Shown here: in pieces, positions 34,921-45,262 of the stretch
Layout: every line of letters begins with the position of its first letter
How positions within the stretch are numbered: the stretch's first letter is position 1
NCBI RefSeq assembly: GCF_028715765.1
Contig: NZ_JAQURE010000003.1
Location: 42,375-106,374, forward strand
From: Rhodoferax sp.
GTDB lineage: Bacteria; Pseudomonadota; Gammaproteobacteria; Burkholderiales; Burkholderiaceae_C
Length of the DNA stretch: 64,000 nucleotides
Direction: 5' to 3'
The notes under the pieces: generated by a model
What the model was told of the DNA's origin: nothing
The model's input: the letters and a program-made list of their open reading frames with translations, nothing else
The model's database searches: none
Made by a program: the position numbers and the translations under genes

Positions 34921-35088
34921 ATGAGCAAAGAATTCCGTACCGAAGCTGAACGCAAAGCCACCCCCCGCCCTGTCGCCCCCAAAGGCGTGTGCTACACCGC
35001 TGGCCATGGCCAGCTGCGCAGCCTGGAGCGTGGCGTGGCCACCAACAACAAGAAGAACCCCGGCAAGCGCTGCAAAAAAGGCGGTTGA
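34921..35088 (+). CDS. Small basic conserved-looking protein, 55 aa
   Basis: An ATG at 34921 with GGAG at 34910-34913 opens a 55-residue protein that begins MSKEFRTEAERKATPRP and ends NPGKRCKKGG, with lysine- and arginine-rich content. It is directly followed by a strong terminator at 35103-35138, which argues for a real transcript. No family is recognised. The frame is well used (no rare codons) and divergent from the TnpB-like gene. The basic nature suggests binding to nucleic acid or ribosomes, but this is a guess. Confidence 0.65.
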   Translation: MSKEFRTEAERKATPRPVAPKGVCYTAGHGQLRSLERGVATNNKKNPGKRCKKGG

Positions 35089-35102
35089 GCACCCATGGTG
35101 CA

Positions 35103-35138
35103 CCAAACAAAACGGCCCTTTCGGGCCGTTTTGTTTGG
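35103..35138. terminator. Strong bidirectional Rho-independent terminator
   Basis: A perfect 16-bp stem CCAAACAAAACGGCCC with a 4-nt loop (TTTC) and the complementary arm ending TTTTGTTTGG. It separates the small basic protein gene (plus strand) from icmF (minus strand), which end on either side. Confidence 0.9.
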
Positions 35139-35142
35139 GTGA

Positions 35143-38100
35143 CTACATGTTGCGCCGGTACTGCCCGCCCACCTCAAACAGGGCGTTGGTGATCTGACCC
35201 AACGAGCACACACGCACGGCGTCCATCAGCACCTCAAACACGTTTTGGTTGTCGATCACGGCTTGTTGCAATTTTTTCAGCATGGCAGGTGCCTCGCCAG
35301 CGTGACGGGCATGGAAGTCGGCCAGGCGTTGCAGTTGGCTCTGTTTTTCTTCATCCGTCGAGCGCGCCAGCTCCAGCTTGTCATTGACCGGGTCACCATG
35401 CGGGTTGCGGAAGGTGTTGACGCCGATGATGGGCAGCTCACCGGTGTGTTTGAGCATCTCGTAGTGCATGGATTCGTCCTGAATCTTGCCGCGTTGGTAG
35501 CCGGTTTCCATGGCCCCCAGCACGCCGCCGCGCTCGGTGATGCGCTCAAACTCCAGCAGCACGGCTTCTTCGACCAGCTCGGTCAGGTCTTCGATGATGA
35601 AGGCACCTTGTGATGGGTTTTCGTTCTTGGCCAGGCCCCATTCGCGGTTGATGATGAGCTGGATCGCCATGGCGCGGCGCACCGAATCTTCGGTGGGCGT
35701 GGTGATGGCTTCGTCAAACGCGTTGGTGTGCAGGCTGTTGCAGTTGTCGTAAATCGCAATCAAGGCTTGCAGCGTGGTGCGGATGTCGTTGAACTGGATT
35801 TCTTGCGCGTGCAGGCTTCGGCCGCTGGTCTGGATGTGGTATTTCAGTTTCTGTGAACGCTCGTTGGCACCGTATTTTTCCTTCATGGCCACGGCCCAGA
35901 TGCGCCGTGCCACCCGTCCCATGACGGTGTATTCGGGGTCCATGCCGTTGCTGAAGAAAAAGCTCAGGTTGGGCGCAAAGTCGTCAATGTGCATGCCGCG
36001 CGCCAAATACGCTTCGACAAAGGTGAAGCCGTTACTCAGCGTGAAAGCCAGCTGGCTGATCGGGTTGGCACCGGCCTCGGCAATGTGGTAACCGCTGATG
36101 CTCACGCTGTAAAAGTTGCGTACGTTGTGGTGCACAAAGTAGCTGGCGATGTCGCCCATCACCTTCAGGCTGAATTCAGTGCTGAAGATGCAGGTGTTCT
36201 GACCCTGGTCTTCTTTCAGGATGTCGGCTTGCACTGTGCCGCGCACGTTGCTCAGCACCCATTCACGGATTTTTTCGCTCTCGGTTGCGGTGGGTTCACG
36301 GCCGTTGTCAGTGGCGAACTTTTCCAGGTTCTGGTCGATGGCGGCGTTCATGAACATGGCCAGAATGCTGGGCGCGGGGCCGTTGATGGTCATGCTGACG
36401 CTGGTGGCCGGGTCGCACAGGTTGAAGCCGCCGTAGAGCACTTTCAGGTCGTCCAGGGTGGCAATGCTGACGCCGCTGTTGCCCACCTTGCCGTAGATGT
36501 CGGGGCGCGGGTCGGGGTCGTTGCCGTAGAGCGTGACCGAGTCGAATGCGGTGCTCAGGCGTTTGGCCGCCATGCCTGAGCTGAGCAGCTTGAAGCGTTT
36601 GTTGGTTCTGAATGCGTCGCCTTCACCGGCAAACATGCGGGTGGGGTCTTCGTTTTCGCGCTTGAAGGCGAAGGTGCCGGCGGTGTAGGGGTAGCTGCCG
36701 GGCACGTTGTCAAGCATCAGCCATTTCAGGATTTCGCCGTGGTCTTCAAATTGCGGCAGACAGACCTTGCGGATGGTGGTGCCGCTGAGTGACTTGGTGG
36801 TGAGTTGGGTGCAGATTTCCTTGTCGCGGATTTTCACCACGTACATGTCACCGGCGTAGGCCTGCTGCATGGCGGGCCATTGCGCCAGCAACTTGGCTGC
36901 TGCCGGGTCCTGGTTGTTGCGGTGGTCTTCGGCCAGTTTCAGCACCGTGCCATACGCGCCGGGTTTGGCGCTGCCGTCTTTGCCGGGGTCGGCTGCCAGC
37001 AACATGCGGGCGGATTCGGTCAGTTGCTGGATTTCGCGCGCCAGTTTGGCTTGTTGACGGGCGCGCGCCTTGTAGCCGCGCACGGTGTCACTGATTTCGG
37101 CCAGGTAACGCGTGCGCGCAGCCGGCAGCACTGGGGTTTGGTTGGTGCTGTGGCGCACCGTGACTTGGGGCAGTGCGCCCTCTGAAACCTTCATCCCCAA
37201 TTCGGCCAGCCGGGTTCGCAACGCCTGATAAAGCGCGGTGACGCCGTCATCGTTAAAGCGCGCCGCCATGGTGCCAAACACTGGCATTTGCTCAGCCGGG
37301 GTGGTGAAAGCCTCTTTATTGCGCTGCACCTGTTTGGCCACGTCGCGCAGCGCGTCGCTGGCGCCTTTGCGGTCAAACTTGTTGATGACGACAAATTCGG
37401 CAAAGTCGAGCATGTCGATTTTTTCCAGCTGGCTGGCCGCGCCGAACTCGGGCGTCATGACATACATGGGCACGTCCACCAGCGGCACGATGGCGGCATC
37501 ACCCTGGCCGATGCCCGAGGTCTCCACAATGATCAAGTCGAACCCGGCGACCTTGCAGGCAGCAATCACGTCAGGCAGCGCGGCGCTGATCTCGCTGCCA
37601 AAGTCGCGCGTGGCCAAGCTGCGCATGAAGACCCTTTGGTCCTGGCGCCAGGGGTTGATGGCGTTCATGCGGATGCGGTCGCCCAACAGCGCGCCACCGC
37701 TCTTGCGTCGCGACGGGTCGATGCTGATCACGGCCACGCGCAAGCTGTCGTTCTGGTCCAGTCGCAAGCGCCGGATGAGTTCGTCGGTGAGCGATGATTT
37801 GCCCGCGCCGCCGGTGCCGGTGATGCCCAGCACAGGTATTTTTTTTGTAGCTGCTAGCGCTTTTATATCAAGGGATAGAGCACTAAAAGTCTTAGAAAAA
37901 TTGCCTTTGGTCTGGCCAGCAGCGGCCTCGTTCTCCAGCCCGGTGATCAGTTGTGCCAAGGCGCGCCAGCTCATCTCGGTGTGGCCTTGAATGGCTTCAA
38001 CGTGTGTCGGGGCGTACTGCGTCAGGTCATGGTCGCAACGCTTGACCATGTCGCCAATCATGCCCGCCAGACCCATGCGCTGGCCGTCCTCCGGGCTGTA

Positions 38101-38484
38101 GATGCGCGTCACGCCATAGGCCATCAGCGCCTTGATTTCGCTCGGCACGATCACGCCGCCGCCGCCGCCAAAGACCTGGATGTGCGCGCCACCGCGGGCT
38201 TTGAGCAGATCAACCATGTATTTGAAATACTCCACATGGCCGCCTTGGTAAGAGCTGATGGCAATGCCCTGCGCGTCTTCCTGCAGGGCTGCGGTCACGA
38301 CCTCGTCGACGCTGCGGTTGTGCCCCAGGTGAATCACCTCAGCGCCCATGCTTTGCAAAATGCGGCGCATGATGTTGATGGCCGCGTCGTGCCCGTCAAA
38401 CAGGCTGGCAGCGGTGACAAAACGCACCTTGTTGACGGGGCGGTATTGGGCCAGGGCTTTGAAGTCGGTGGTGTTGTGGGGCAT
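35143..38484 (-). CDS. icmF: Fused isobutyryl-CoA mutase (IcmF) with G-protein chaperone
   Basis: A 1113-residue fused mutase. Residues 15-150 are a cobalamin-binding domain ([12 protein letters not shown], and [17 protein letters not shown] for the base-off His-containing fold). Residues 190-420 are a MeaI-like GTPase with P-loop GTGGAGKSS, which loads and protects the cofactor. Residues 520-1100 are the substrate-binding TIM-barrel half ([11 protein letters not shown]). It interconverts isobutyryl-CoA and n-butyryl-CoA. ATG 38484 is chosen; the frame upstream of it is not coding. A short palindromic repeat (37841-37888) encodes part of the linker before the P-loop. Confidence 0.93.
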   Translation of the reverse strand: MPHNTTDFKALAQYRPVNKVRFVTAASLFDGHDAAINIMRRILQSMGAEVIHLGHNRSVDEVVTAALQEDAQGIAISSYQGGHVEYFKYMVDLLKARGGAHIQVFGGGGGVIVPSEIKALMAYGVTRIYSPEDGQRMGLAGMIGDMVKRCDHDLTQYAPTHVEAIQGHTEMSWRALAQLITGLENEAAAGQTKGNFSKTFSALSLDIKALAATKKIPVLGITGTGGAGKSSLTDELIRRLRLDQNDSLRVAVISIDPSRRKSGGALLGDRIRMNAINPWRQDQRVFMRSLATRDFGSEISAALPDVIAACKVAGFDLIIVETSGIGQGDAAIVPLVDVPMYVMTPEFGAASQLEKIDMLDFAEFVVINKFDRKGASDALRDVAKQVQRNKEAFTTPAEQMPVFGTMAARFNDDGVTALYQALRTRLAELGMKVSEGALPQVTVRHSTNQTPVLPAARTRYLAEISDTVRGYKARARQQAKLAREIQQLTESARMLLAADPGKDGSAKPGAYGTVLKLAEDHRNNQDPAAAKLLAQWPAMQQAYAGDMYVVKIRDKEICTQLTTKSLSGTTIRKVCLPQFEDHGEILKWLMLDNVPGSYPYTAGTFAFKRENEDPTRMFAGEGDAFRTNKRFKLLSSGMAAKRLSTAFDSVTLYGNDPDPRPDIYGKVGNSGVSIATLDDLKVLYGGFNLCDPATSVSMTINGPAPSILAMFMNAAIDQNLEKFATDNGREPTATESEKIREWVLSNVRGTVQADILKEDQGQNTCIFSTEFSLKVMGDIASYFVHHNVRNFYSVSISGYHIAEAGANPISQLAFTLSNGFTFVEAYLARGMHIDDFAPNLSFFFSNGMDPEYTVMGRVARRIWAVAMKEKYGANERSQKLKYHIQTSGRSLHAQEIQFNDIRTTLQALIAIYDNCNSLHTNAFDEAITTPTEDSVRRAMAIQLIINREWGLAKNENPSQGAFIIEDLTELVEEAVLLEFERITERGGVLGAMETGYQRGKIQDESMHYEMLKHTGELPIIGVNTFRNPHGDPVNDKLELARSTDEEKQSQLQRLADFHARHAGEAPAMLKKLQQAVIDNQNVFEVLMDAVRVCSLGQITNALFEVGGQYRRNM
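37841..37888. repeat. Intragenic copy of the dispersed palindromic repeat, inside icmF
   Basis: TTTTTTTGTAGCTGCTAGCG followed by a short AT-rich spacer and ATAGAGCACTAAAAG is a member of the short palindromic family also seen at 60205, 62221 and 63403. It lies in frame in icmF and encodes the residues around [18 protein letters not shown], just before the GTPase P-loop. Confidence 0.6.
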
Positions 38485-38526
38485 GGTGCAGGTCTCTGGT
38501 GTTGGTGTTGTTTTGATGGCTTTGTG

Positions 38527-38544
38527 GTTGACGTTAACGTCAAC
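38527..38544. promoter_or_regulatory. 18-bp palindrome upstream of icmF (LiuR-like operator)
   Basis: GTTGACGTTAACGTCAAC is a perfect 18-bp palindrome 43 bp upstream of the icmF start and 107 bp upstream of the divergent dioxygenase gene. Its TTGACGTTAACGTCAA core resembles the motif I recall for LiuR-type MerR regulators of branched-chain amino acid and acyl-CoA breakdown, which would suit IcmF. The regulator itself is not in the window. Confidence 0.6.
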
Positions 38545-38650
38545 GTAAGAGCGCATCTTATCGGGTTTTTCTGATGGCCAACCGATGTGTTGAAAGACCA
38601 CCAGGCTGCTAGAGTACAGTTCAATTGTGATCAATTCATTTGAGCCCCTC

Positions 38651-39763
38651 ATGAAACCTATTCAACTTTTCGACACCGCATCGAGCACTTACACCTATGT
38701 GCTGACTGATCCACAAAGCCATCAGGCGGTCATCATTGACCCGGTTGACACCCAACTTTCGCGTGATCTGCAAGTCTTGCGCGAGCAGGGTTTAAGCTTG
38801 GTGTGGTGCTTGGAAACGCATGCGCATGCAGACCACATCACCAGTGCGGGCAAGTTGGCTGAATTGGCGGGGGCTCAAACAGCTGCACCGGCGGGCTGCG
38901 GCATTGCCACCGCCTCGCATCAACTTGAGCATGGCGCAATTTTGAAATTTGGCTCAGAACAAATTCAAGCCTTGCACACGCCGGGGCACACCGCCGGCAG
39001 CATGTGTTTTGTGTGGCGTGACCATGTGTTCACAGGCGACACGCTGTTGATCAATGGCTGTGGGCGCACTGATTTTCAATCGGGCAGTGCACCAGCCATG
39101 TTCCACAGTTTGACTGAAGTGTTGTTCAAGTTGCCCGAGAACACCACCGTCTGGCCGGGGCATGACTACCAAGGCAAAACCAGTTCAACCATTGGCATAG
39201 AAAAAGCCACCAACGCGCGGGTGGCAGGTAAAACAGAAGCTGAATTTGTGGCCATCATGGCGGCGCTGAATCTGCCGCCACCCAAGCGAATGTCAGAGGC
39301 TGTGCCGGCCAATTTGCGCAGCGGTTTGCGCCATGATGCCCATGTGGATGTGACGAAACAAGTGAATCCTGCCGCTGGCTATGCGGGTGATGTTCATCCT
39401 AAGCTGGCCTGGGATTGGGTGCAGCAGGGCGAGGCAGTACTGGTGGATGTGCGCACCGATGCCGAGCGCGCTTGGGTTGGGTTTGTGCCTGATGCGGTGG
39501 CCATCGCGTGGAAACAATGGCCTGGCATGGTGAGCAATGCCAATTTTGATGCGGAGCTTCTGGCGGCTGTACCACCAGAGTGCAAGGTTGTTTTTTTGTG
39601 CCGCAGCGGTGTGCGCTCTGTGGCTGCGGCGCTCAGAGCGACAGAACTGGGTTTGCAGGCCTACAACATTTTGGAGGGTTTTGAAGGCGATCCCGACAAT
39701 TTGGCGCACCGCGGGCAATTGGGCGGATGGCGCTTTCATGGGCTACCCTGGCGGCAAGGCTAG
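38651..39763 (+). CDS. Persulfide dioxygenase-rhodanese fusion protein
   Basis: A 370-residue protein with two domains. Residues 5-240 are a metallo-beta-lactamase fold of the ETHE1 type ([38 protein letters not shown]), which oxidises glutathione persulfide to sulfite with iron. Residues 265-370 are a rhodanese domain with the active-site loop CRSGVRSVA. Such fusions couple sulfur transfer to oxidation in sulfide metabolism. ATG 38651 is preferred over a GTG at 38627. Divergent from icmF. Its stop codon lies at the edge of a 167-bp hairpin element. Confidence 0.88.
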   Translation: MKPIQLFDTASSTYTYVLTDPQSHQAVIIDPVDTQLSRDLQVLREQGLSLVWCLETHAHADHITSAGKLAELAGAQTAAPAGCGIATASHQLEHGAILKFGSEQIQALHTPGHTAGSMCFVWRDHVFTGDTLLINGCGRTDFQSGSAPAMFHSLTEVLFKLPENTTVWPGHDYQGKTSSTIGIEKATNARVAGKTEAEFVAIMAALNLPPPKRMSEAVPANLRSGLRHDAHVDVTKQVNPAAGYAGDVHPKLAWDWVQQGEAVLVDVRTDAERAWVGFVPDAVAIAWKQWPGMVSNANFDAELLAAVPPECKVVFLCRSGVRSVAAALRATELGLQAYNILEGFEGDPDNLAHRGQLGGWRFHGLPWRQG

Positions 39764-39926
39764 TAGTTTGTTTCATCAAAAAGCTTACAAAATGAAATCA
39801 ATGGATTTTTCAGTCTGGCTAGGCAAGATGAGGCGACATAGACGTAGCTATGGCAACGACGAACAACAACGCCAGGCTGGAAAAGACATGATTTCATGTA
39901 AGCGGTTTGGTGAAACGGACTACTAG
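39760..39926. repeat. 167-bp imperfect hairpin element (MITE-like)
   Basis: The ends CTAGTAGTTTGTTTCATC and the reverse complement of GGTGAAACGGACTACTAG are imperfect inverted repeats of about 40 bp, and inner pairing (TTTTCAGTCTGGC with GCCAGGCTGGAAAA) continues to a CATAG-ACGTAG-CTATG apex. It fills the gap between the dioxygenase gene and coaX, and the dioxygenase TAG stop is at its left edge. Non-autonomous insertion element or a dispersed palindrome are the options. Confidence 0.7.
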
Positions 39927-39935
39927 AGATTTGGC

Positions 39936-40703
39936 ATGACATTTTTGGCCATTGACATTGGCAACACCCGCTTGAAGTGGGCTTTGCATTCCGCGCCACA
40001 GCGCAACGCTCCCTTGCTGGCGCAAGGGGCAGAGTTTCTGGAAAACGTAGACCGTTTGGCCGATGGTGATTGGGCCGGGTTGGCACCCCCGACGCACATG
40101 CTGGGGTGTGCGGTGGCGGGGGATGCGATCAAACGCCGTGTCGAAGAACAAATGGAGTTGTGGGATGTATCAGCGCACTGGGTGGTGGCCAGCAGCGCTG
40201 AGGCTGGCTTGATCAACGGCTATGACTATCCTGCCCGATTGGGTGCAGACCGCTGGGTGGCCTTGATTGGTGCCTGGCACCGAAGTCGGGCTCAAGGCGA
40301 TCTAAGGCCTTTGGTGGTGGTGATGGTGGGCACGGCCGTCACGGTGGATGCCATTGACTTACAGGGTAAATTTTTGGGTGGCCTGATTTTGCCTGGTCAT
40401 GGCATCATGCTGCGCGCCTTGGAGTCTGGTACTGCAGGCTTGCATGTGCCCACTGGCAATGTGTGCGAGTTTCCTACCAACACCAGCGACGCACTGACCA
40501 GCGGCGGAACGTATGCGATTGCTGGCGCAGTCGCGCGCATGGTGCAACACTTGCGAGAGCATTGCGGTGTTGAGCCTCGTTGCATCATGACCGGGGGCGC
40601 CGGTTGGAAAATGGCACCCAGCATGTCGGTGCCCTTTGAGTTGGTGGACAACCTGCTGTTTGATGGTTTGCTTGAAATTGCGGCTCACCGCAACGCGAGT
40701 TAG
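39936..40703 (+). CDS. coaX: Type III pantothenate kinase
   Basis: A 255-residue ASKHA-fold kinase that phosphorylates pantothenate with ATP in the first step of coenzyme A synthesis. The phosphate-1 motif [13 protein letters not shown] opens the protein, [12 protein letters not shown] and [10 protein letters not shown] are the CoaX signatures, and [22 protein letters not shown] is the usual monovalent-cation loop (location about residue 147-168). ATG 39936 lies just after the hairpin element and has no clear ribosome binding site. It converges on mpl, overlapping by 4 bp. Confidence 0.95.
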   Translation: MTFLAIDIGNTRLKWALHSAPQRNAPLLAQGAEFLENVDRLADGDWAGLAPPTHMLGCAVAGDAIKRRVEEQMELWDVSAHWVVASSAEAGLINGYDYPARLGADRWVALIGAWHRSRAQGDLRPLVVVMVGTAVTVDAIDLQGKFLGGLILPGHGIMLRALESGTAGLHVPTGNVCEFPTNTSDALTSGGTYAIAGAVARMVQHLREHCGVEPRCIMTGGAGWKMAPSMSVPFELVDNLLFDGLLEIAAHRNAS

Positions 40704-42091
40704 GCAGCTTTGAGCTGCAAGGCTTGCAGCAACTTGGTGTGCACATGGCCAAACCCGCCGTTGCTCATGCACAAAATATGGTCGCCACCGCGTGCGTGCA
40801 GCATGATTTGATCTACCAAACTGGTTAGGTCGTTGGCGACAAGGGCGCGCGCGCCCATAGGGCGAAGCGCTTCGTGGGCATCCCAATCCAGACCTGCGCT
40901 GTGGCAAAAAGCCAAGTCGGCCTGCTCAAGACTCCAGGGTAGCTGTGATTTCATGGTGCCGAGTTTCATGGTGTTGGAGCGGGGCTCAAACACGGCCAAG
41001 ATGCGTTCGTTGGCGTTTAACGTGCGCTTGAGGCCGTCAACGGTGGTTCGAATGGCGGTGGGGTGGTGCGCAAAGTCGTCGTACACGGTGATGTTGCCGC
41101 TGGCCGTGTGGACAGTGCCGCGTATTTCCATGCGGCGTTTGACGTTTTCGAATTGCCCCAAGCTGCGTGCCGCCAAATGGGTGTCTACGCCAAGGTGTTG
41201 GGCTGCTGCAATGGCGGCGAGCGCGTTGAGTTGATTGTGCGTGCCTGTGAGTGACCAGCTGACGTGTCCCGCGTGCTGGCCATGGTGAATCACATCAAAA
41301 TTGCTTGCATCACCTCGTGCCTCAAAGTCGCTCACTGCCGAGCCAAAACTACGCACTTCACTCCAGCAACCCAGATGCAGCACCCGTGCCAGGCTCTCTT
41401 CTAACCCGTTCACCACAATTCGCCCGCTGCTGGGTACAGTTCGCACAAGATGATGAAATTGGCGCTCAATGGCTGACAGGTCATCAAAAATATCAGCATG
41501 GTCAAATTCAAGGTTGTTCAGCACCGCAGTTTTCGGGCGGTAATGCACGAACTTGCTGCGCTTGTCAAAAAATGCAGTGTCGTATTCATCCGCTTCAATG
41601 ACAAAAGCCTGGCCTTGACCGAGTTGGGCTGAAACACCGAAGTTAAGTGGCACCCCGCCCACCAAAAAACCTGGTTTTAAGCCCGCACTTTGCAAAATCC
41701 AAGAAGTCATGGCAGTGGTGGTGGTTTTGCCGTGCGTGCCCGCAATGGCCACCACATGCCGCCCTTGCAACACATGTTCTGACAGCCATTGTGGGCCACT
41801 GGTGTAAGGCAGCCCAGCATCCAAAATGGCTTCCATCAAAGGAAATTTGGGACTGCCATCAGACAAATGCGCCCGGCTGACCACATTTCCCACCACAAAC
41901 ATGTCGGGTTTGAGCGAAAGTTGTTCCGAGCCAAAGCCTTCGATCAGTTCGACACCCAATGACCGAAGTTGGTCACTCATGGGGGGGTACACGCCAGCAT
42001 CACAGCCAGTGACTTTATGCCCTGCTTCGCGCGCCAAAGCCGCCAATCCACCCATGAACGTGCCGCAAATACCAAGAATGTGAATATGCAT
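40700..42091 (-). CDS. mpl: Murein tripeptide ligase
   Basis: A 463-residue Mur-ligase enzyme that recycles L-Ala-gamma-D-Glu-meso-DAP onto UDP-MurNAc. It has the N-terminal nucleotide-binding motif [19 protein letters not shown], the P-loop [11 protein letters not shown], the Mur-ligase signature [15 protein letters not shown] and [10 protein letters not shown] in the third domain. Length and sequence fit Mpl rather than MurC, because the window's neighbours are not cell-division genes and the N-terminal motif differs. Converges with coaX. Confidence 0.93.
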   Translation of the reverse strand: MHIHILGICGTFMGGLAALAREAGHKVTGCDAGVYPPMSDQLRSLGVELIEGFGSEQLSLKPDMFVVGNVVSRAHLSDGSPKFPLMEAILDAGLPYTSGPQWLSEHVLQGRHVVAIAGTHGKTTTTAMTSWILQSAGLKPGFLVGGVPLNFGVSAQLGQGQAFVIEADEYDTAFFDKRSKFVHYRPKTAVLNNLEFDHADIFDDLSAIERQFHHLVRTVPSSGRIVVNGLEESLARVLHLGCWSEVRSFGSAVSDFEARGDASNFDVIHHGQHAGHVSWSLTGTHNQLNALAAIAAAQHLGVDTHLAARSLGQFENVKRRMEIRGTVHTASGNITVYDDFAHHPTAIRTTVDGLKRTLNANERILAVFEPRSNTMKLGTMKSQLPWSLEQADLAFCHSAGLDWDAHEALRPMGARALVANDLTSLVDQIMLHARGGDHILCMSNGGFGHVHTKLLQALQLKAA

Positions 42092-42176
42092 CAGCTGATT
42101 TTAGGGGGTTCGATGATGGCTTGGGGTTGCATCGTTCTGGCATGTGATGCATTGCAAAACAAGGCAAAATGATTCG

Positions 42177-42773
42177 ATGATGTCGAACACAAAATCGAAA
42201 ATAGCCGCATTGGCAGCACGCTGGGTGGTGGAGGAAGGGCTTGAATATGGCTCAGCCAAGCGCCGAGCTGTCAAGCAATTGGCTTTGAATGGGCGCGCTG
42301 GTTTGCCATCAAACGATGAAGTGGAAGAGGAAGTTAAGGCGTATTTGGCCATGTTTTGTGCAGACACCCAGCCACACGAACTTTTGGCGTTGAGGCGTTT
42401 GGCATGGACCTGGATGACACGCCTGGCGGCCTTTAGACCCTATCTTACGGGGGCAGTTTGGCGGGGCACGGCCACCAAAAACTCTGATGTTTACATTCAG
42501 TTATTTTGTGATGACAGCAAATCAGCTGAAATAGCGCTCATTGACGACCATGTGCGCTATGAGGTGCGTAGCGTGACGGGTTTCACGGGTGAGACGGTGG
42601 ATGCGTTGAGTGTGCATGCGTTTTGTCGTGAGCTGAATGAAGAGATTGGTGTGCATTTGATGATTTACGACTTTGACGACTTGAGGGGCGCACTCAAGCC
42701 CGACGGTCAAGGCATGTTGATGCGCGGCAACATCCAAGCGTTGCAAAATTTAATGGAAAGTGAGGCTTTATGA
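42177..42773 (+). CDS. Conserved hypothetical protein, 198 aa
   Basis: A soluble protein with no recognised domain. The first 80 residues are helical and charged; the middle (VYIQLFCDDSKSAEIALID) is alpha/beta. It resembles the nucleotidyltransferase-like proteins that often stand next to thioredoxin-like genes in Burkholderiales, but I cannot name it. ATG 42177 or 42180 are both possible; a longer reading from 42144 is less likely. It overlaps the thioredoxin-like gene by ATGA, so the two form one operon and may act together. Confidence 0.65.
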   Translation: MMSNTKSKIAALAARWVVEEGLEYGSAKRRAVKQLALNGRAGLPSNDEVEEEVKAYLAMFCADTQPHELLALRRLAWTWMTRLAAFRPYLTGAVWRGTATKNSDVYIQLFCDDSKSAEIALIDDHVRYEVRSVTGFTGETVDALSVHAFCRELNEEIGVHLMIYDFDDLRGALKPDGQGMLMRGNIQALQNLMESEAL

Positions 42774-43312
42774 GTGACAACCCAATGCGGCGACGTGGCT
42801 GGCTGGCCGCCGCTGCTGGTTTTGGTGTGATGGGCGTGGCTGGTGGCCTGGCGTGGCAAACGTCGCAACGCCAAGCGAAAGCCTTGACGGATGCTGAAAA
42901 TCAATTTTGGCTGCAAAGTTTTACCGTTTTGGATGGTGCGCAGCTGACTGCAGCGGCGTTCAAAGGTAAGCCGTTGTTGTTGAATTTTTGGGCCACATGG
43001 TGCCCGCCATGCGTTGAAGAATTGCCTGCAATCAACGCTTTCTTCAATCAAAACAAGGCAAAAGGATGGCAAGTTTTGGGTTTGGCGGTGGATCAAGCTG
43101 GCGCTGTGCGGCGGTTTTTGAACCAAACACCGCTTGATTTTTCAATCGCTATGGCTGGTTTTCCAGGCATTGATGTCAGTAAATCATTGGGAAATTTGAC
43201 GGGTGGTTTGCCATTTACAGTGGTTTTTGATGCTGCAGGCGCGGTGATACAACGCAAAATGGGCAAATTGAATGCCAATGATCTGCAAGTTTGGTCAGAT
43301 TTAAAAATTTAG
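42770..43312 (+). CDS. TlpA-family thioredoxin-like protein
   Basis: A 180-residue protein. The N-terminus MSDNPMRRRGWLAAAAGFG has a twin-Arg-like charge and a hydrophobic stretch, so it is anchored in or exported across the membrane. The thioredoxin fold carries WATWCPPCVEELP, with a CPPC active site typical of TlpA/ResA reductases. It probably keeps periplasmic thiols reduced, for example for cytochrome c assembly. Overlap with the upstream hypothetical gene indicates an operon. Partner not visible in this window, though a CcsA-like protein is encoded at 56.2 kb. Confidence 0.87.
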   Translation: MSDNPMRRRGWLAAAAGFGVMGVAGGLAWQTSQRQAKALTDAENQFWLQSFTVLDGAQLTAAAFKGKPLLLNFWATWCPPCVEELPAINAFFNQNKAKGWQVLGLAVDQAGAVRRFLNQTPLDFSIAMAGFPGIDVSKSLGNLTGGLPFTVVFDAAGAVIQRKMGKLNANDLQVWSDLKI

Positions 43313-43434
43313 CCTCCATTCCATTGGCACTAAAATAAACACTTTTACAGCTGTTTTGTTTAAATTTGTTGGATTTTCATCAAAATCACAGCTCATTGAA
43401 CACAGTTCTTAATGCTCTAACCGTTGGAGATTTC

Positions 43435-43887
43435 ATGGACCTCAGAAAACTTAAAACATTGATTGACTTGGTGTCAGAGTCAAATGTCTCCGAACTAGAA
43501 ATTACCGAAGCTGAAGGCAAGGTTCGCATTGTCAAAGGTGGTGGCTCCATCATTCAGCATTACACCCAAGCCGTTCCCATGGTGGCGCCTGCGATGGCTG
43601 CGCCCATGGCTGTCCCTGAAGTTGCCGTTCAAGCACCACCACCTGCCCAGACGGGTCATGCCGTCAAATCGCCCATGGTGGGTACTTTTTACAGGTCTGC
43701 TTCACCTGGTGCCAAGTCTTTTGTGGAATTGGGTGACGAAGTCAAAGAAGGCCAAACGCTTTGCATCATTGAGGCCATGAAGATTCTCAATGAAATCGAA
43801 TCAGACAAGTCAGGCGTGGTGCGGAAAATACTTGTTGACAATGGTCAAGCTGTTGAATATGGGCAGCCTTTGTTCATTATTGAGTGA
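43435..43887 (+). CDS. accB: Biotin carboxyl carrier protein of acetyl-CoA carboxylase
   Basis: A 150-residue protein with the biotinylation motif EAMKI (Lys about residue 116) in a C-terminal lipoyl-like domain. An Ala/Pro/Val linker with repeated PMA units precedes it. The short N-terminal [13 protein letters not shown] helix is the usual dimer/AccC contact. ATG 43435 has GGAGA 6-10 nt upstream; the longer frame upstream is untranslated leader. It carries the carboxyl group in the first step of fatty-acid synthesis. accC follows 15 bp later. Confidence 0.97.
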   Translation: MDLRKLKTLIDLVSESNVSELEITEAEGKVRIVKGGGSIIQHYTQAVPMVAPAMAAPMAVPEVAVQAPPPAQTGHAVKSPMVGTFYRSASPGAKSFVELGDEVKEGQTLCIIEAMKILNEIESDKSGVVRKILVDNGQAVEYGQPLFIIE

Positions 43888-43902
43888 TGACAGGCCGTAT
43901 CC

Positions 43903-45252
43903 ATGTTTAAAAAAATTCTGGTTGCTAACCGTGGCGAGATTGCCTTGCGGATTCAGCGAGCCTGCCGCGAACTCGGTGTCAAGGCGGTCATGGTTTATTC
44001 TGAAGCAGACCGAGATGCCAAGTATGTGAAATTGGCCGAAGAGGCTGTTTGTATCGGGCCAGCGGCATCTTCATTAAGTTACCTGAACATGCCAGCGTTG
44101 ATTTCTGCAGCCGAGGTCACAGATGCTGAAGCCATCCATCCTGGTTATGGCTTTTTAAGCGAAAACGCTGATTTTGCAGAGCGGGTAGAGCGCAGCGGCT
44201 TTCAGTTCATTGGTCCTACACCAGAGTCCATTCGCATCATGGGCGACAAAGTCTCTGCCAAACAAGCCATGATCAAGGCGGGTGTGCCTTGCGTTCCAGG
44301 CTCTGAAGGTGAATTGCCAGACGACCCCATTCAAATCAAACGCATAGCCAAATCGGTCGGTTATCCGGTCATCATCAAAGCGGCGGGCGGTGGTGGTGGA
44401 CGTGGTATGCGCGTGGTGCACACCGAGGCGGCTTTGGTCAACGCGGTTGCAATGACCAAAAATGAAGCGGGTGCCGCATTTGGAAATCCCGCGGTGTACA
44501 TGGAAAAGTTTTTACAAAACCCGCGCCATGTCGAAATTCAAATTTTGGCAGACAAATACAAAAATGCGGTGTACCTGGGTGAGCGTGATTGTTCAATGCA
44601 ACGGCGGCACCAAAAAGTCATCGAAGAAGCTCCTGCGCCAGGTATTCCAAGAAAGATCATTGAGCGAGTGGGTGAGCGGTGCGTGGCCGCGTGTAAGAAA
44701 ATTGGTTACCGTGGCGCTGGTACCTTTGAGTTTTTGTACGAGGACGGTAATTTTTACTTCATTGAAATGAACACACGGGTCCAGGTGGAGCATCCTGTGA
44801 CAGAGATGACCACTGGCATTGACATTGTCAAAACGCAAATCATGGTGGCTGCGGGTGAAAAATTGCCATTTACCCAGCGGCAGATTGAAATTCGTGGTCA
44901 TGCGATTGAATGCAGGCTCAATGCCGAAGATGCATACAAGTTCATCCCATCGCCTGGCCGCATCACCATGTGGCACCCACCGGGGGGGCCAGGTGTCAGG
45001 GTTGATTCACACATTTACACCAATTATTTTGTGCCACCGAACTATGACTCAATGATTGGCAAAGTGATTGTGCATGGGGATACGCGGGAACAGGCTTTGG
45101 CTCGTATGCGTACCGCTTTGGCTGAAACGGTGGTGGAGGGCATCAACACCAATTTGGCTTTGCACCGTGAATTGATGGTTGATGCGAAATTCATGGAAGG
45201 TGGCACCAACATTCACTACCTTGAAGGTTGGCTTGCCAATCATTCCCGGTAA
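43903..45252 (+). CDS. accC: Biotin carboxylase subunit of acetyl-CoA carboxylase
   Basis: A 449-residue ATP-grasp enzyme that carboxylates biotin on AccB. The N-terminus [14 protein letters not shown] is the family signature; [10 protein letters not shown] is the glycine-rich ATP loop and [16 protein letters not shown] the next motif. [14 protein letters not shown] carries the metal and bicarbonate contacts. Length is standard. It sits between accB and prmA, the usual beta-proteobacterial order, with one transcript likely driving all three. Confidence 0.97.
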   Translation: MFKKILVANRGEIALRIQRACRELGVKAVMVYSEADRDAKYVKLAEEAVCIGPAASSLSYLNMPALISAAEVTDAEAIHPGYGFLSENADFAERVERSGFQFIGPTPESIRIMGDKVSAKQAMIKAGVPCVPGSEGELPDDPIQIKRIAKSVGYPVIIKAAGGGGGRGMRVVHTEAALVNAVAMTKNEAGAAFGNPAVYMEKFLQNPRHVEIQILADKYKNAVYLGERDCSMQRRHQKVIEEAPAPGIPRKIIERVGERCVAACKKIGYRGAGTFEFLYEDGNFYFIEMNTRVQVEHPVTEMTTGIDIVKTQIMVAAGEKLPFTQRQIEIRGHAIECRLNAEDAYKFIPSPGRITMWHPPGGPGVRVDSHIYTNYFVPPNYDSMIGKVIVHGDTREQALARMRTALAETVVEGINTNLALHRELMVDAKFMEGGTNIHYLEGWLANHSR

Positions 45253-45262
45253 AAGGTGTCAT

